Of a stretch of 64,000 nt of DNA, positions 29,128-37,169 are shown piece after piece. Origin of the DNA: Thermosipho affectus (lineage in GTDB: Bacteria; Thermotogota; Thermotogae; Thermotogales; Fervidobacteriaceae); the NCBI RefSeq assembly GCF_001990485.1, contig NZ_LBFC01000021.1, forward strand, positions 47,504 to 111,503. The letters are read 5' to 3'. A program made the position numbers and the translations under genes. Every line of letters begins with the position of its first letter. Position 1 is the stretch's first letter. Below the pieces are notes generated by a model. That model was not told the origin of the DNA, made no database searches, and was given only the letters and a program-made list of their open reading frames with translations.

Positions 29128-30660
29128 ATGTTGACATATATACTAACGGGAATAGGATTATTAATTGGTGCATTTTCGGGATATGTTATCGCAAAGAAAA
29201 AAATAGAAAAGCAACTTTTGATTACAAAGCAAGATGCAGAGCATATAATAAAAAATGCGGAAAAAGAAGCAAGTGAAATCAAAAAGAAAGCCGTTATTGA
29301 GTCAAGAGAAGAACTCCACAGGATGAGGGAAGAGTGGGAAAAAGAAAAGAAAGAAAGAGAAGAGGAAATTAGATATTTAGAAGATAGATTGATGAAACGA
29401 GAAGAAATGTTGTCAAAAAGGGAAGAACTCCTTGATAAAAAGGAAAGTTATATTGAAGAGATGAGAAAGGAATTAGATGCAAAACAAAAAGATCTAATTG
29501 AAAAAGAAAAAGAATTAACTGAAAGATTTGAAAGACTTGCTGGTATAACCCCTGAGCAAGCTAAAGAAATGGTTTTGGAAGAGGCGCGTGAAAAATATGA
29601 ATATGAAATAGCAAAAGTTTATTCTCAAATAAAATCAAGGTACGAAGAAGATTCTGAAAAGTATGCTAAAAAGGTAATAGCAGATGCTATTCAAAGGTAT
29701 GCGCCAGAATATGCAGGTGAAGTGACGGTAAGTACCATAATGTTGCCAAACGATGATATGAAGGGAAGGTTAATTGGTAGAGAAGGTAGGAATATAAGGG
29801 CATTTGAAAAAGTAACTGGAGTTGACTTGATAATAGATGATACCCCTGAGATGGTTACCGTAAGTTGTTTTAATCCTTTAAGGAGGGAAATTGCAAGGAG
29901 AACTATAGAAAAATTAGTAGCTGATGGTAGAATACATCCAACGAGAATAGAAGAAATGTATGAAAAATCAAAATCTGAGGTTGAGAAGGTAATAAGAGAG
30001 GCAGGACAAGAGGCAACATTCGTTACAGGTGTTGGAGGTTTACATCCAGAAGTTATTAAGTTACTTGGAAGATTGAAATTTAGAACAAGTTACGGTCAAA
30101 ATGTTTTGAATCATTCTATAGAAGTGGCATTAATTGCGGGATTAATAGCATCTGAATTAGGTGTAAATGTTGAAAAAGCAAAACGTGGAGGACTATTACA
30201 CGATATTGGAAAAGCTCTTGATCACGAAGTTGAGGGTTCACATACAGTAATTGGTGCAGAAATTCTAAAAAGATATGGTGAAAGCCGAGAAATAATAAAC
30301 ATGGTAATGGCACATCATGGAGAAGAAGAACCAATGACACCAGAAGCGGTTATAGTTGCTGCTGCAGATGCCCTATCAGCAGCACGTCCGGGTGCAAGAA
30401 GAGAAGATGTGGAAAATTACATTAAAAGACTCATCAAACTTGAAGAAATAGCAAAGAGTTTTAAATATGTGGAGAATGCGTATGCAATTCAAGCAGGAAG
30501 AGAAGTCAGAGTTATTGTTCAACCGGATAAAATTGATGATGCATTAGCAGATAAACTATCCCATGATATTGCAATAAAAATTGAAGAGGAATTACAATAT
30601 CCCGGTGTTTTAAAAGTGGTAGTTATTAGAGAGAAAAGAAGTGTAGCTTATGCAAAATAA
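29128..30660 (+). CDS. rny: Ribonuclease Y
   Basis: Membrane-anchored endoribonuclease that initiates mRNA decay. The 510 residues consist of an N-terminal membrane helix (1-22), a long charged coiled coil (about 25-150), a KH domain (GRLIGREGRNIRAFEKVTG, about 205-260) and an HD domain with LLHDIGKALDHE. The ATG at 29128 follows GGAGGTGA, two bases after the recX stop. It is the last gene of the plus-strand operon; an intrinsic terminator overlaps its end. Confidence 0.97.
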   Translation: MLTYILTGIGLLIGAFSGYVIAKKKIEKQLLITKQDAEHIIKNAEKEASEIKKKAVIESREELHRMREEWEKEKKEREEEIRYLEDRLMKREEMLSKREELLDKKESYIEEMRKELDAKQKDLIEKEKELTERFERLAGITPEQAKEMVLEEAREKYEYEIAKVYSQIKSRYEEDSEKYAKKVIADAIQRYAPEYAGEVTVSTIMLPNDDMKGRLIGREGRNIRAFEKVTGVDLIIDDTPEMVTVSCFNPLRREIARRTIEKLVADGRIHPTRIEEMYEKSKSEVEKVIREAGQEATFVTGVGGLHPEVIKLLGRLKFRTSYGQNVLNHSIEVALIAGLIASELGVNVEKAKRGGLLHDIGKALDHEVEGSHTVIGAEILKRYGESREIINMVMAHHGEEEPMTPEAVIVAAADALSAARPGARREDVENYIKRLIKLEEIAKSFKYVENAYAIQAGREVRVIVQPDKIDDALADKLSHDIAIKIEEELQYPGVLKVVVIREKRSVAYAK

Positions 30661-30684
30661 AAGGCTCCTTGTGGAGCCTTTTAT
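30659..30684. terminator. Bidirectional terminator between rny and the sugar ABC ATPase
   Basis: AAAAGGCTCC and GGAGCCTTTT form a 10-bp stem with loop TTGT, with T residues following in both directions. It serves the convergent genes on either side. Confidence 0.92.
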
Positions 30685-31787
30685 TATATAATAGCTTTGC
30701 CTGTTTCTTTATCGAATATGTGCATGGTATTCATATCAAATACTACGTCGATCTCTTGTTCTTCTTTTGCCTCAGTTTTGGGATCAACAACTGCTATAAA
30801 CTTGTCATTTCCAGATACAAGATGTAGTATTGTTTCACTTCCAAGTGGTTCAACAACATCTACTTTCGTTCTTGCCGTGTTTTCTCCTTCTTTTGGAGCC
30901 ATGGCGAACATTTTGTCATAAATATTTTCAGGCCTTATACCAAAGATAACATCGCTGTCAATATATTTTTCCAATTTTTCCGCAATTTGTTCTGGAATTT
31001 TTAATTTTAAACCACTTGATTTAATCCAAAGACCATTTTCCTTTATAATTTTTGCGTCAATAAAATTCATCGCAGGACTTCCAATAAAGCCTGCAACAAA
31101 TGTGTTTGCCGGTTTATTGTATATTTCATGTGGTGTTCCAATTTGTTGAATTACTCCATCTTTCATAACAATAATTTTGTCCGCCATTGTCATAGCTTCT
31201 ATTTGATCGTGGGTTACGTAAACTATTGTGGCTTCTAATCTGTGATGTAATTTCTTTAATTCAGATCTCATTTGGACTCTTAATTTTGCATCTAAGTTTG
31301 ATAGAGGTTCATCAAAGAGGAATACTTTTGGATTTCTAACAATTGCCCTGCCAACTGCTACTCTTTGCCTTTGACCACCTGAAAGTTGTCTTGGCTTTCT
31401 ATCAAGGTACTCTTCAATACTTAAAATTTTGGCAGCTTCTCTAACTCTTCTTTCAATTTCATCTTTTGGGACCTTTCGAAGTTTTAGACCAAACGCCATG
31501 TTATCATAGACTGTCATGTGTGGATACAAAGCGTAATTTTGGAAAACCATTGCAATGTCTCTATCTTTTGGTTCAACATCGTTCATAACTTTTCCAGCGA
31601 TTTTTAATGTACCTTTTGTGATTTCCTCAAGACCTGCTATCATTCTCAATGTAGTTGTTTTTCCACATCCAGATGGACCAAGAAGTACAACAAATTCTTT
31701 ATCTTCGATTGTAAAGGTTGCATCTTTAACTGCTTCGACCTTACCATCGTAAATCTTCCATACGTGTTCTAATTCAACTTTAGCCAT
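30684..31787 (-). CDS. Sugar ABC transporter ATP-binding protein (UgpC/MsmK/MalK type)
   Basis: ATPase subunit of a carbohydrate importer, 367 residues. It has Walker A GPSGCGKTT near residue 37, signature LSGGQRQR, Walker B VFLFDEP with LSNLDA, and a C-terminal regulatory TOBE-type domain (about 240-367). No permease or binding protein is adjacent, so it is probably a shared ATPase energising several sugar importers, as MsmK/MsmX do. An antitoxin-like gene ends 11 bases upstream on the same strand. Confidence 0.93.
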   Translation of the reverse strand: MAKVELEHVWKIYDGKVEAVKDATFTIEDKEFVVLLGPSGCGKTTTLRMIAGLEEITKGTLKIAGKVMNDVEPKDRDIAMVFQNYALYPHMTVYDNMAFGLKLRKVPKDEIERRVREAAKILSIEEYLDRKPRQLSGGQRQRVAVGRAIVRNPKVFLFDEPLSNLDAKLRVQMRSELKKLHHRLEATIVYVTHDQIEAMTMADKIIVMKDGVIQQIGTPHEIYNKPANTFVAGFIGSPAMNFIDAKIIKENGLWIKSSGLKLKIPEQIAEKLEKYIDSDVIFGIRPENIYDKMFAMAPKEGENTARTKVDVVEPLGSETILHLVSGNDKFIAVVDPKTEAKEEQEIDVVFDMNTMHIFDKETGKAII

Positions 31788-31798
31788 ACGGGCACCTC

Positions 31799-32053
31799 CT
31801 ATTTATCATCAAATATATCTTCAGGTTTTAATTTGGTATGTAATGAAGGATCACCAACTTCTAATAAATAAAGTTCCCAAATGTTTTCTAAAAAAGTCAA
31901 TAATTTTTCAAATTTTTCATAGTTTATGATTACTGAGACTGGTTTTCCGTTTTTTGTTATTATTACATTATTATTCGTGGATTCTTCTACAACCTTTGAA
32001 AATTTTGCCTTTGCTTCTGCAAGATTATAATACAAATTTTTGTCTTTTAACAA
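31799..32053 (-). CDS. Phd/YefM-type antitoxin-like protein, no toxin partner
   Basis: An 84-residue protein with the N-terminal fold of Phd/YefM antitoxins: YYNLAEAKAKFSKVVEES followed by NVIITKNGKPVSVIINYEKFE. Such proteins bind DNA as dimers and neutralise a toxin with their C-terminal tail. Here the next gene downstream is a sugar ABC ATPase, not a RelE/Doc-type toxin. The TTG at 32053 after AGGGGTG is preferred over an upstream ATG, because the palindrome and -10 box lie in the intervening DNA. Confidence 0.8.
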   Translation of the reverse strand: MLKDKNLYYNLAEAKAKFSKVVEESTNNNVIITKNGKPVSVIINYEKFEKLLTFLENIWELYLLEVGDPSLHTKLKPEDIFDDK

Positions 32054-32064
32054 AATAACACCCC

Positions 32065-32082
32065 TGACTATAATTATAGTCA
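32065..32082 (-). promoter_or_regulatory. Perfect 18-bp palindrome over the antitoxin -10 box
   Basis: TGACTATAA is followed directly by its reverse complement. It includes a TATAAT hexamer and lies 12 bases before the TTG start, a natural position for autoregulation by a Phd/YefM-type repressor. No good -35 box was seen. Confidence 0.72.
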
Positions 32083-32158
32083 TTTTTTTGCAAAATTTTG
32101 ATGTAGAACTCAAACGTAACATTTTCGAAACTTTTAAGAAATATTATAGGTGTAAAAT

Positions 32159-32174
32159 TTGACTGAACGGTCAA
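32159..32174 (+). promoter_or_regulatory. TetR-like operator upstream of the radical SAM gene
   Basis: TTGACTGAACGGTCAA: 5-bp perfect arms (TTGAC/GTCAA) plus partial symmetry inside. It lies 22 bases before the ATG at 32196. A TetR gene follows in the same unit, so it is the likely binding site of that regulator. Confidence 0.65.
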
Positions 32175-32195
32175 TAAAAAAATGGAGGTGGAAAT

Positions 32196-33644
32196 ATGGC
32201 TGTAGGTGGAATTAAGGGTATGATTTATAGGCAAGCTGGTAAGATGATTAATTCGTTTGTAAGAAAAGCAGATACAAAAGCCTTTTCGAAATTGTTATTC
32301 ACCGTTGGTGCATTAAGTAAAGAACCGGCAAAAAGTGGGCTTAAAAAATTGGGATTAATGGCTCAAGAAGATCATCCTATGATAAAGAAGTGGATTGAAA
32401 TTTTCCAAAAGTCAAGTCCAAAGTGTACCGAAAAGATTATTAACAATCTTATTATAAATGAATTTGCAATAGGAGAGCCCTTGAGACAAAAAATAATGGA
32501 GAAAGAAAAAGTTGTTTTACCAAAATTAGGGGTCATAAGCCCTACTTATGCATGTAATCTACAATGTATTGGTTGTTATGCAGGACTTTACGGAAGAAAA
32601 TACGAACTTTCAAAAGATGAAGTAAGGAGCGTGTTAAGACAAGGAGAAGAACTTGGGATTTACTTTTGGATAATTACAGGTGGAGAGCCTTTCTATTGGC
32701 CACATTTATTTGATATTTTGGAAGAATTTGATCAACATTATTTCATGATTTACTCAAATGGTATATTAATTACTGAAGAAAAAGCAAAGAGATTAGCAGA
32801 ACTTGGTAATGCAACTATTGCAATTTCTGTTGAAGGATTTGAAGAACAAACTGATTGGAGAAGAGGAAAAGGGGTATTCAAATCAATTCAAAATACTTGG
32901 GAAAGATTGAGAAGATATGGCGTTCCATTTGGAGCAAGTGTGACTGCTACAAAAGTTAATCATGATACAATTATGAAAGATGAATTTTGGGATTTCTTGG
33001 AAGAAAATGAGGTTAAATATGTTTGGGTATTCCAATTTATGCCAGTTGGGATGAATCCAACTATGGATCTTGTGCCAACTCCAAAGCAAAGATACGAAAG
33101 ATTCTTCAAAACAGATGAAATGAGACTTAGTGGAAGATTTGCATTTGTTGCGGATTTCTGGAATCACGGATTTTTAACACATGGTTGTCTCTCTTCTGGT
33201 TCAAAATATTTCCATGTAAATGCAAAAGGATATGTTGAACCATGTGTTTTCCAACAATTTGCAAAGGATAGTATCAGAGAAAAATCATTGCTTGAAATAT
33301 TTAAATCTCCGTTCTTTGAGGCGTACAAGAGAATGATTCCATTTTCAAATAATTTGTTTAGACCATGCCCAATTATTGATAATCCAAAAGTATTTAGAGC
33401 AATGGTTAAACATTTTGATGCTATACCACAACATGAGGGTTCCGAAAGAGTTGTAACAGAACTTGCTCCAGAAATTGATAAATTAGCTGAAGAATGGAAA
33501 GAGTATGCAGATAAACTTTGGTATGAACAAGGTTATGTTGAGAGATATCCTGTTAATAGAGGAATTTACAATTATGAAACGAGAATGAAAAGGTATGCAA
33601 ATAGAGAAGAAGCTTTGAAAGTAGATAAAAAATTAGAGATTTAA
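32196..33644 (+). CDS. Radical SAM protein with SPASM-like C-terminal cysteine region
   Basis: A 482-residue radical SAM protein of unknown substrate. A helical N-terminal region (about 1-110) precedes the SAM core with TYACNLQCIGCYAG (Cx3Cx2C), GGEPFYWP and a TIM-barrel-like segment. After about residue 325 there are cysteines in HGCLSSGS, GYVEPCVFQQ and FRPCPII, suggesting an auxiliary Fe-S site of SPASM type. No peptide-precursor gene was seen next to it. Co-location with a TetR regulator and a TetR-like operator indicates inducible expression. Confidence 0.83.
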   Translation: MAVGGIKGMIYRQAGKMINSFVRKADTKAFSKLLFTVGALSKEPAKSGLKKLGLMAQEDHPMIKKWIEIFQKSSPKCTEKIINNLIINEFAIGEPLRQKIMEKEKVVLPKLGVISPTYACNLQCIGCYAGLYGRKYELSKDEVRSVLRQGEELGIYFWIITGGEPFYWPHLFDILEEFDQHYFMIYSNGILITEEKAKRLAELGNATIAISVEGFEEQTDWRRGKGVFKSIQNTWERLRRYGVPFGASVTATKVNHDTIMKDEFWDFLEENEVKYVWVFQFMPVGMNPTMDLVPTPKQRYERFFKTDEMRLSGRFAFVADFWNHGFLTHGCLSSGSKYFHVNAKGYVEPCVFQQFAKDSIREKSLLEIFKSPFFEAYKRMIPFSNNLFRPCPIIDNPKVFRAMVKHFDAIPQHEGSERVVTELAPEIDKLAEEWKEYADKLWYEQGYVERYPVNRGIYNYETRMKRYANREEALKVDKKLEI

Positions 33645-33647
33645 TTT

Positions 33648-33670
33648 TGTAAGGGGGTACTCCCCTTACA
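33648..33670 (+). other. Hairpin between the radical SAM and TetR genes
   Basis: TGTAAGGGG and CCCCTTACA form a 9-bp stem with a 5-base loop, four bases after the radical SAM stop. There is no T-run, so it is more likely an mRNA-stability or partial attenuation element than a full terminator. Confidence 0.6.
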
Positions 33671-33685
33671 TTATGAGGTGAGTAT

Positions 33686-34240
33686 GTGTCTAAAAGAAAT
33701 ACAAAACAATTGATATTAAAAGCTGCAAAGGAAGCGTTTTCCAAAAAAGGATATGATGCGGTAAGTATAGATGAAATAGCACAAATTGCTGGGGTGCGAA
33801 AATCTCTTATTTATTATTACTTTCCCAGCAAGGAGGCGCTTTTTGAAGAAGTTTGGGTTAATTCCATTGAAGAATTGGAAAATGAGATTTTTGGTGTTAG
33901 CAAAGATGAACCGACTTATATTTCAAAAATAAAAAATTTTTTAAGAAGGTACATTGATTTTTTGACTAGTAAAAAAGAAATATCAGAATTGTTGAGAAAG
34001 GAAAAAGCAAAGGTACTTGATCAAGATAATTGGGTGAATGCAAAGGATAGGTACGAGGGATTTTTGAAGAAGATAGAGATGTTAATTATTGAAGGTAAAA
34101 ATAAGAATGTAATAAAAGAAGATGTTGATCCCAAGGCAGCTACTGAGATGATTGCAAGTGTTGACTCTGTTCCAAGAAAGAGTTTATTAAAAGCAGTTGA
34201 AAATATGTTAATAAAAATTTTACTTAAAGATAACACTTAG
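33686..34240 (+). CDS. TetR-family transcriptional regulator
   Basis: A 184-residue repressor with the N-terminal TetR helix-turn-helix (ILKAAKEAFSKKGYDAVSID, then IAQIAGVRKSLIYYYF, residues 8-52) and an all-helical ligand-binding domain. The start is GTG at 33686 after GAGGTGA. It follows the radical SAM gene by 41 bases and probably represses that unit through the TTGAC/GTCAA operator at 32159. The ligand is unknown. Confidence 0.9.
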   Translation: MSKRNTKQLILKAAKEAFSKKGYDAVSIDEIAQIAGVRKSLIYYYFPSKEALFEEVWVNSIEELENEIFGVSKDEPTYISKIKNFLRRYIDFLTSKKEISELLRKEKAKVLDQDNWVNAKDRYEGFLKKIEMLIIEGKNKNVIKEDVDPKAATEMIASVDSVPRKSLLKAVENMLIKILLKDNT

Positions 34241-34242
34241 AC

Positions 34243-34270
34243 TTTACTTTAAATATTTATATGGTATAAT
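34243..34270 (+). promoter_or_regulatory. Promoter of rpmE
   Basis: TTTACT (34243-34248), a 16-base spacer and TATAAT (34265-34270), 43 bases before the rpmE start. It overlaps only untranslated DNA after tetR. Confidence 0.72.
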
Positions 34271-34313
34271 ATTGATGATATTAAATTAGGAAAATCTAGG
34301 AGAGGTGAGAAAA

Positions 34314-34523
34314 TTGAAAAAAGGAATTCACCCGGAAATGAAATTGATTACGGTAAAATGTGCGTGTGGTGCTGAACATAAGTTTTATAGCGCAAAGGAA
34401 AATATAAGGATCGATGTGTGCTCTAGTTGCCATCCATTTTACAAGGGTGCTGGTGCTGCTGGTATGATAGTTGACACGGAAGGAAGAATTGAAAAGTTTA
34501 AGAAAAAATATAATTTAAAATAA
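34314..34523 (+). CDS. rpmE: 50S ribosomal protein L31, zinc-binding form
   Basis: Ribosomal protein of 69 residues at the bridge between the subunits. It is the cysteine-containing (C+) form: CACG near residue 16 and [10 protein letters not shown] near 36-45 supply zinc ligands. The start is TTG at 34314, giving MKKGIHPEM as in other L31 proteins, with GGAGAGGTGAG upstream. Confidence 0.95.
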   Translation: MKKGIHPEMKLITVKCACGAEHKFYSAKENIRIDVCSSCHPFYKGAGAAGMIVDTEGRIEKFKKKYNLK

Positions 34524-34534
34524 TTGCAATTGCC

Positions 34535-34562
34535 GGGAGCATTGCTCCCAAATTATTTTTTT
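34535..34562 (+). terminator. Probable terminator after rpmE
   Basis: GGGAGC and GCTCCC form a stem with a 3-base loop; the T-run (34556-34562) comes six bases later, so it may be leaky and allow read-through to the S1 gene. Confidence 0.6.
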
Positions 34563-34586
34563 AAACCATAGGGAGGTTTTGTGTAT

Positions 34587-34958
34587 ATGGAAGTTGGGCA
34601 AGTAGTAAAAGGTAAAGTAGTAGAGATACTAAAATTTGGAGCAAATGTCGAACTAGAAGATGGTGAGAAGGCATTTATTCATATCTCAAAGATTGCGCCA
34701 ACGTATGTGAGGTCTGTGAACGATTATTTGAAAGTTGGTCAAGAAGTAGAAGGAAAGATTTTGGGAAAAACAAGAGATGGTAAATGGGAGTTAACACTTA
34801 AAGAATCTTCTTCAAATTCAAATGATGAGGAAAAAGGGAAAAAGTCAAATAGCGATTTTGAAAGGAAGTTAGCTAAATTTATGAAAGATAGTGACAGAAA
34901 GCATTCAGAATATAGGAAGAGATTAGACAAAAAAAGAGGAAAAAAGAATAGAAGATAA
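34587..34958 (+). CDS. S1 RNA-binding domain protein
   Basis: A 124-residue cytoplasmic protein with one S1 domain (residues 1-73: VGQVVKGKVVEILKFGANVEL, AFIHISKIAP, VGQEVEGKIL) and a lysine-rich tail. It resembles the small general-stress S1 proteins of the YugI/GSP13 type, which bind ribosomes or RNA. The start could also be a GTG at 34581, closer to the GGGAGG site. A terminator follows the stop. Confidence 0.85.
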   Translation: MEVGQVVKGKVVEILKFGANVELEDGEKAFIHISKIAPTYVRSVNDYLKVGQEVEGKILGKTRDGKWELTLKESSSNSNDEEKGKKSNSDFERKLAKFMKDSDRKHSEYRKRLDKKRGKKNRR

Positions 34959-34962
34959 GTAG

Positions 34963-34990
34963 AAGGGCGGGAAAGCGCCCTTTTGTTTGT
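34963..34990 (+). terminator. Intrinsic terminator after the S1-domain gene
   Basis: AAGGGCG and CGCCCTT form a 7-bp G+C-rich stem with a 6-base loop, followed by TTTGTTTG. Confidence 0.82.
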
Positions 34991-35023
34991 TTTCATGGGT
35001 TTGTGTTAAATAGTTAATAGTAG

Positions 35024-35058
35024 AAATATGGCTCCAATTATCTGGAGCCATATTTTTT
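35024..35058. terminator. Hairpin downstream of the second NuoF gene
   Basis: AAATATGGCTCCA and TGGAGCCATATTT form a 13-bp stem with a 6-base loop. T residues follow on both strands. It probably terminates the minus-strand NuoE/NuoF operon and backs up the S1-gene terminator. Confidence 0.82.
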
Positions 35059-35059
35059 A

Positions 35060-36670
35060 TTATTTTACTTTTGATTTTTTCTTTTTAGGGACTCTTTTAC
35101 ATATATTTGCTATACAGTGTTTGTTTTCAATATGGTCTAAAAATTCATCTTTAAAATTATTAATCAATGAGAGTAAAGGTACTGGGAAACTTTGACCAAG
35201 ACCACAAAGTGCTGTTTCTCTTGCCGTATTTGCAATTTCAATCAAGTTATCAAGATCTGTTTTAGTTGCTTGAAATTGTCCCATTTTTTCCAAAATTTTT
35301 ACTGCCATTTTTGTTCCTTCTCTACAAGGTGTACATTTTCCACAAGATTCATGTCTAAAGAATTCCATTACATTTTTTGCAATATCAATAACACAGTGGG
35401 TATCATTTACACCTAAGATTACACCAGAACCTAAACTTACTCCATATTTTGCAAATGAATCATAGTCTAATGGTGTATCAAATTTGCTTTCATCAATAAA
35501 TGTACCTGCAATACCACCAGTTTGAACCATTTTAAGATTTTCACCTGATACACCGCCTGCGTATACCAACAGTTCTTTGACTGTTATGCCCATGGGGAGT
35601 TCAACGATACCTCTGTTGTTTAAGTTCCCAGCAAAACAGAAAACTTTTGTTCCTGGTGAATTTTCAGTACCAAATTGTCTGAACCAATCTGCACCGTTTA
35701 ATATTATTTGTGGTATATTTGCCAGTGTTTCAACATTATTTATTACTGTTGGTTTACCAAACAAACCACTTTGCGGTGGATATGGAGGTTTCAATCTAGG
35801 TCTTCCAGCATGTCCTTCAATAGATTCTAATAAAGCAGTTTCTTCTCCACAAATATACGCACCTGCACCTAGTCTTATTGATAGATCAAAGTTAAAGCCA
35901 CTATTTAGTATATTTTTGCCCAAAAAACCATATTCATATGCATCATGGATAGCCTTTTTAATATTTTCAACTGAACCGTAATATTCACCTCTTATGTAAA
36001 TGTAGCCTTTGGTTGCCCCAACGGTATATCCTGCTATTACCATTGCTTCAATTATACTATGTGGATCACCTTCCATTATTAACCTATCTTTGTACGTTCC
36101 AGGCTCACCCTCATCGGCGTTACAAACTATATATTTTTGATCAGAATTTGTTTTAAATGTAAATTCCCATTTCAAACCTGTTGGAAAACCTGCACCGCCT
36201 CGACCACGAAGACCACTTTTTTTTATTTCCTCTATTATATTTTCTGGCTTCATTTCTAAAGCTTTTGCAAGTGCAAAGTATCCGTTGTTTGCTATATATT
36301 CTTCTATATTTTTAGGGTCTATTTTTCCAATGTTTCTTGTTACGATTCTTATTTCTTTTGTTAATGATTCCTTTTTTGTAATTAAATTTTTGTGATTAAT
36401 TTCAAGATCCAGGACTTTTCTCCCTTTTAAAATGTGCTCCTCAAAAATTTTTACAACATCTTCTTTTGTTTTTGCAGAATAAAATACATTATCTGGCATA
36501 ACTGCAATAGTTACACCATTGTAATTGCCAAGTGTACCAGTTTCAAGAATATCTACAATATTGTCAAAGTTATAATCTTTTACTAATGATTTTAAAAGTT
36601 TTAAGAACTCTTTTGCACCCAATAATATACTGTTACTATCAACAGAAATTAATATAGTGATAGGTTTCAT
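35060..36670 (-). CDS. NuoF-like flavoprotein, degenerate paralogue of HndC/HydB
   Basis: A 536-residue paralogue of the 51-kDa NADH-binding subunit. The FMN/NADH core is intact (GLRGRGGAGFPTGLKWEF, GAGAYICGEETALLESIEG), as is the [4Fe-4S] motif ESCGKCTPCREG with a later CGLGQ. The N-terminal thioredoxin-like domain, however, has lost all four [2Fe-2S] ligands: Ser9, Ser14, Thr46 and Tyr50 stand where the neighbouring paralogue has Cys11, Cys16, Cys48 and Cys52. The C-terminal double [4Fe-4S] domain is also absent. It overlaps its NuoE-like partner (ATGA). Confidence 0.9.
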   Translation of the reverse strand: MKPITILISVDSNSILLGAKEFLKLLKSLVKDYNFDNIVDILETGTLGNYNGVTIAVMPDNVFYSAKTKEDVVKIFEEHILKGRKVLDLEINHKNLITKKESLTKEIRIVTRNIGKIDPKNIEEYIANNGYFALAKALEMKPENIIEEIKKSGLRGRGGAGFPTGLKWEFTFKTNSDQKYIVCNADEGEPGTYKDRLIMEGDPHSIIEAMVIAGYTVGATKGYIYIRGEYYGSVENIKKAIHDAYEYGFLGKNILNSGFNFDLSIRLGAGAYICGEETALLESIEGHAGRPRLKPPYPPQSGLFGKPTVINNVETLANIPQIILNGADWFRQFGTENSPGTKVFCFAGNLNNRGIVELPMGITVKELLVYAGGVSGENLKMVQTGGIAGTFIDESKFDTPLDYDSFAKYGVSLGSGVILGVNDTHCVIDIAKNVMEFFRHESCGKCTPCREGTKMAVKILEKMGQFQATKTDLDNLIEIANTARETALCGLGQSFPVPLLSLINNFKDEFLDHIENKHCIANICKRVPKKKKSKVK

Positions 36671-37149
36671 ATATTCTCACCCCTTTTTAATTTATTTATT
36701 ATTTCTCTTACTTTTTTTGGGGTGAGATCACCATAGTATTCGTTATTTATCATTATGACAGGAGAAACACCACAAAGGCCTAAACAGCTTGTTTCTTCAA
36801 GTGTAAATAACCCATCATCTGTTGTTTGATTAAAATCTATTTTTAATTCTTCTTTTAGTGTTTTGATTATTTCCCTTCCATTTGCAACATGACATGGTAA
36901 ACTAGTACATACTCTGATTAAATACTTACCTCTTTTTTTGATGGAAAACATCGAATAGAAGGTGAGAACTTCATATACTTTGGATAAGGGAATATTTAAT
37001 TCTTCACTTACTAGTTTTACTGCTTCCTCTGGTATGTAGTTACCTTCTATTGTTTCTTGAATCTTGTGAAGTGTATAAATTAAAATATCTCTTTCTTCCA
37101 ATCTTTCTGATTTTGCATGTGAAATAATTTTTTTGATTTCAGTGAGCAT
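36667..37149 (-). CDS. NuoE-like [2Fe-2S] subunit, second copy
   Basis: A 160-residue thioredoxin-like ferredoxin of the 24-kDa NuoE/HndA/HydC family. The N-terminal helical part has VYEVLTFYSMFS. All four cluster cysteines are present: CTSLPC (Cx4C) and CLGLC (Cx3C). It pairs with the degenerate NuoF downstream, giving an NAD(P)H-oxidising module. It follows the HndC/HydB gene by 20 bases and looks like half of a tandem duplication of hndA-hndC. Confidence 0.92.
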   Translation of the reverse strand: MLTEIKKIISHAKSERLEERDILIYTLHKIQETIEGNYIPEEAVKLVSEELNIPLSKVYEVLTFYSMFSIKKRGKYLIRVCTSLPCHVANGREIIKTLKEELKIDFNQTTDDGLFTLEETSCLGLCGVSPVIMINNEYYGDLTPKKVREIINKLKRGENI

Positions 37150-37169
37150 AGCGCGACCCCCTTTTTTCT

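Noticed and set aside
30684..32053. Complete toxin-antitoxin module
   Set aside because: The gene after the antitoxin is a full-length sugar ABC ATPase, and I saw no small toxin gene on either side.
33648..33670. Hairpin after the radical SAM gene as an intrinsic terminator
   Set aside because: The stem is strong but no T-run follows, and the tetR ribosome site comes a few bases later; it was recorded only as a hairpin.
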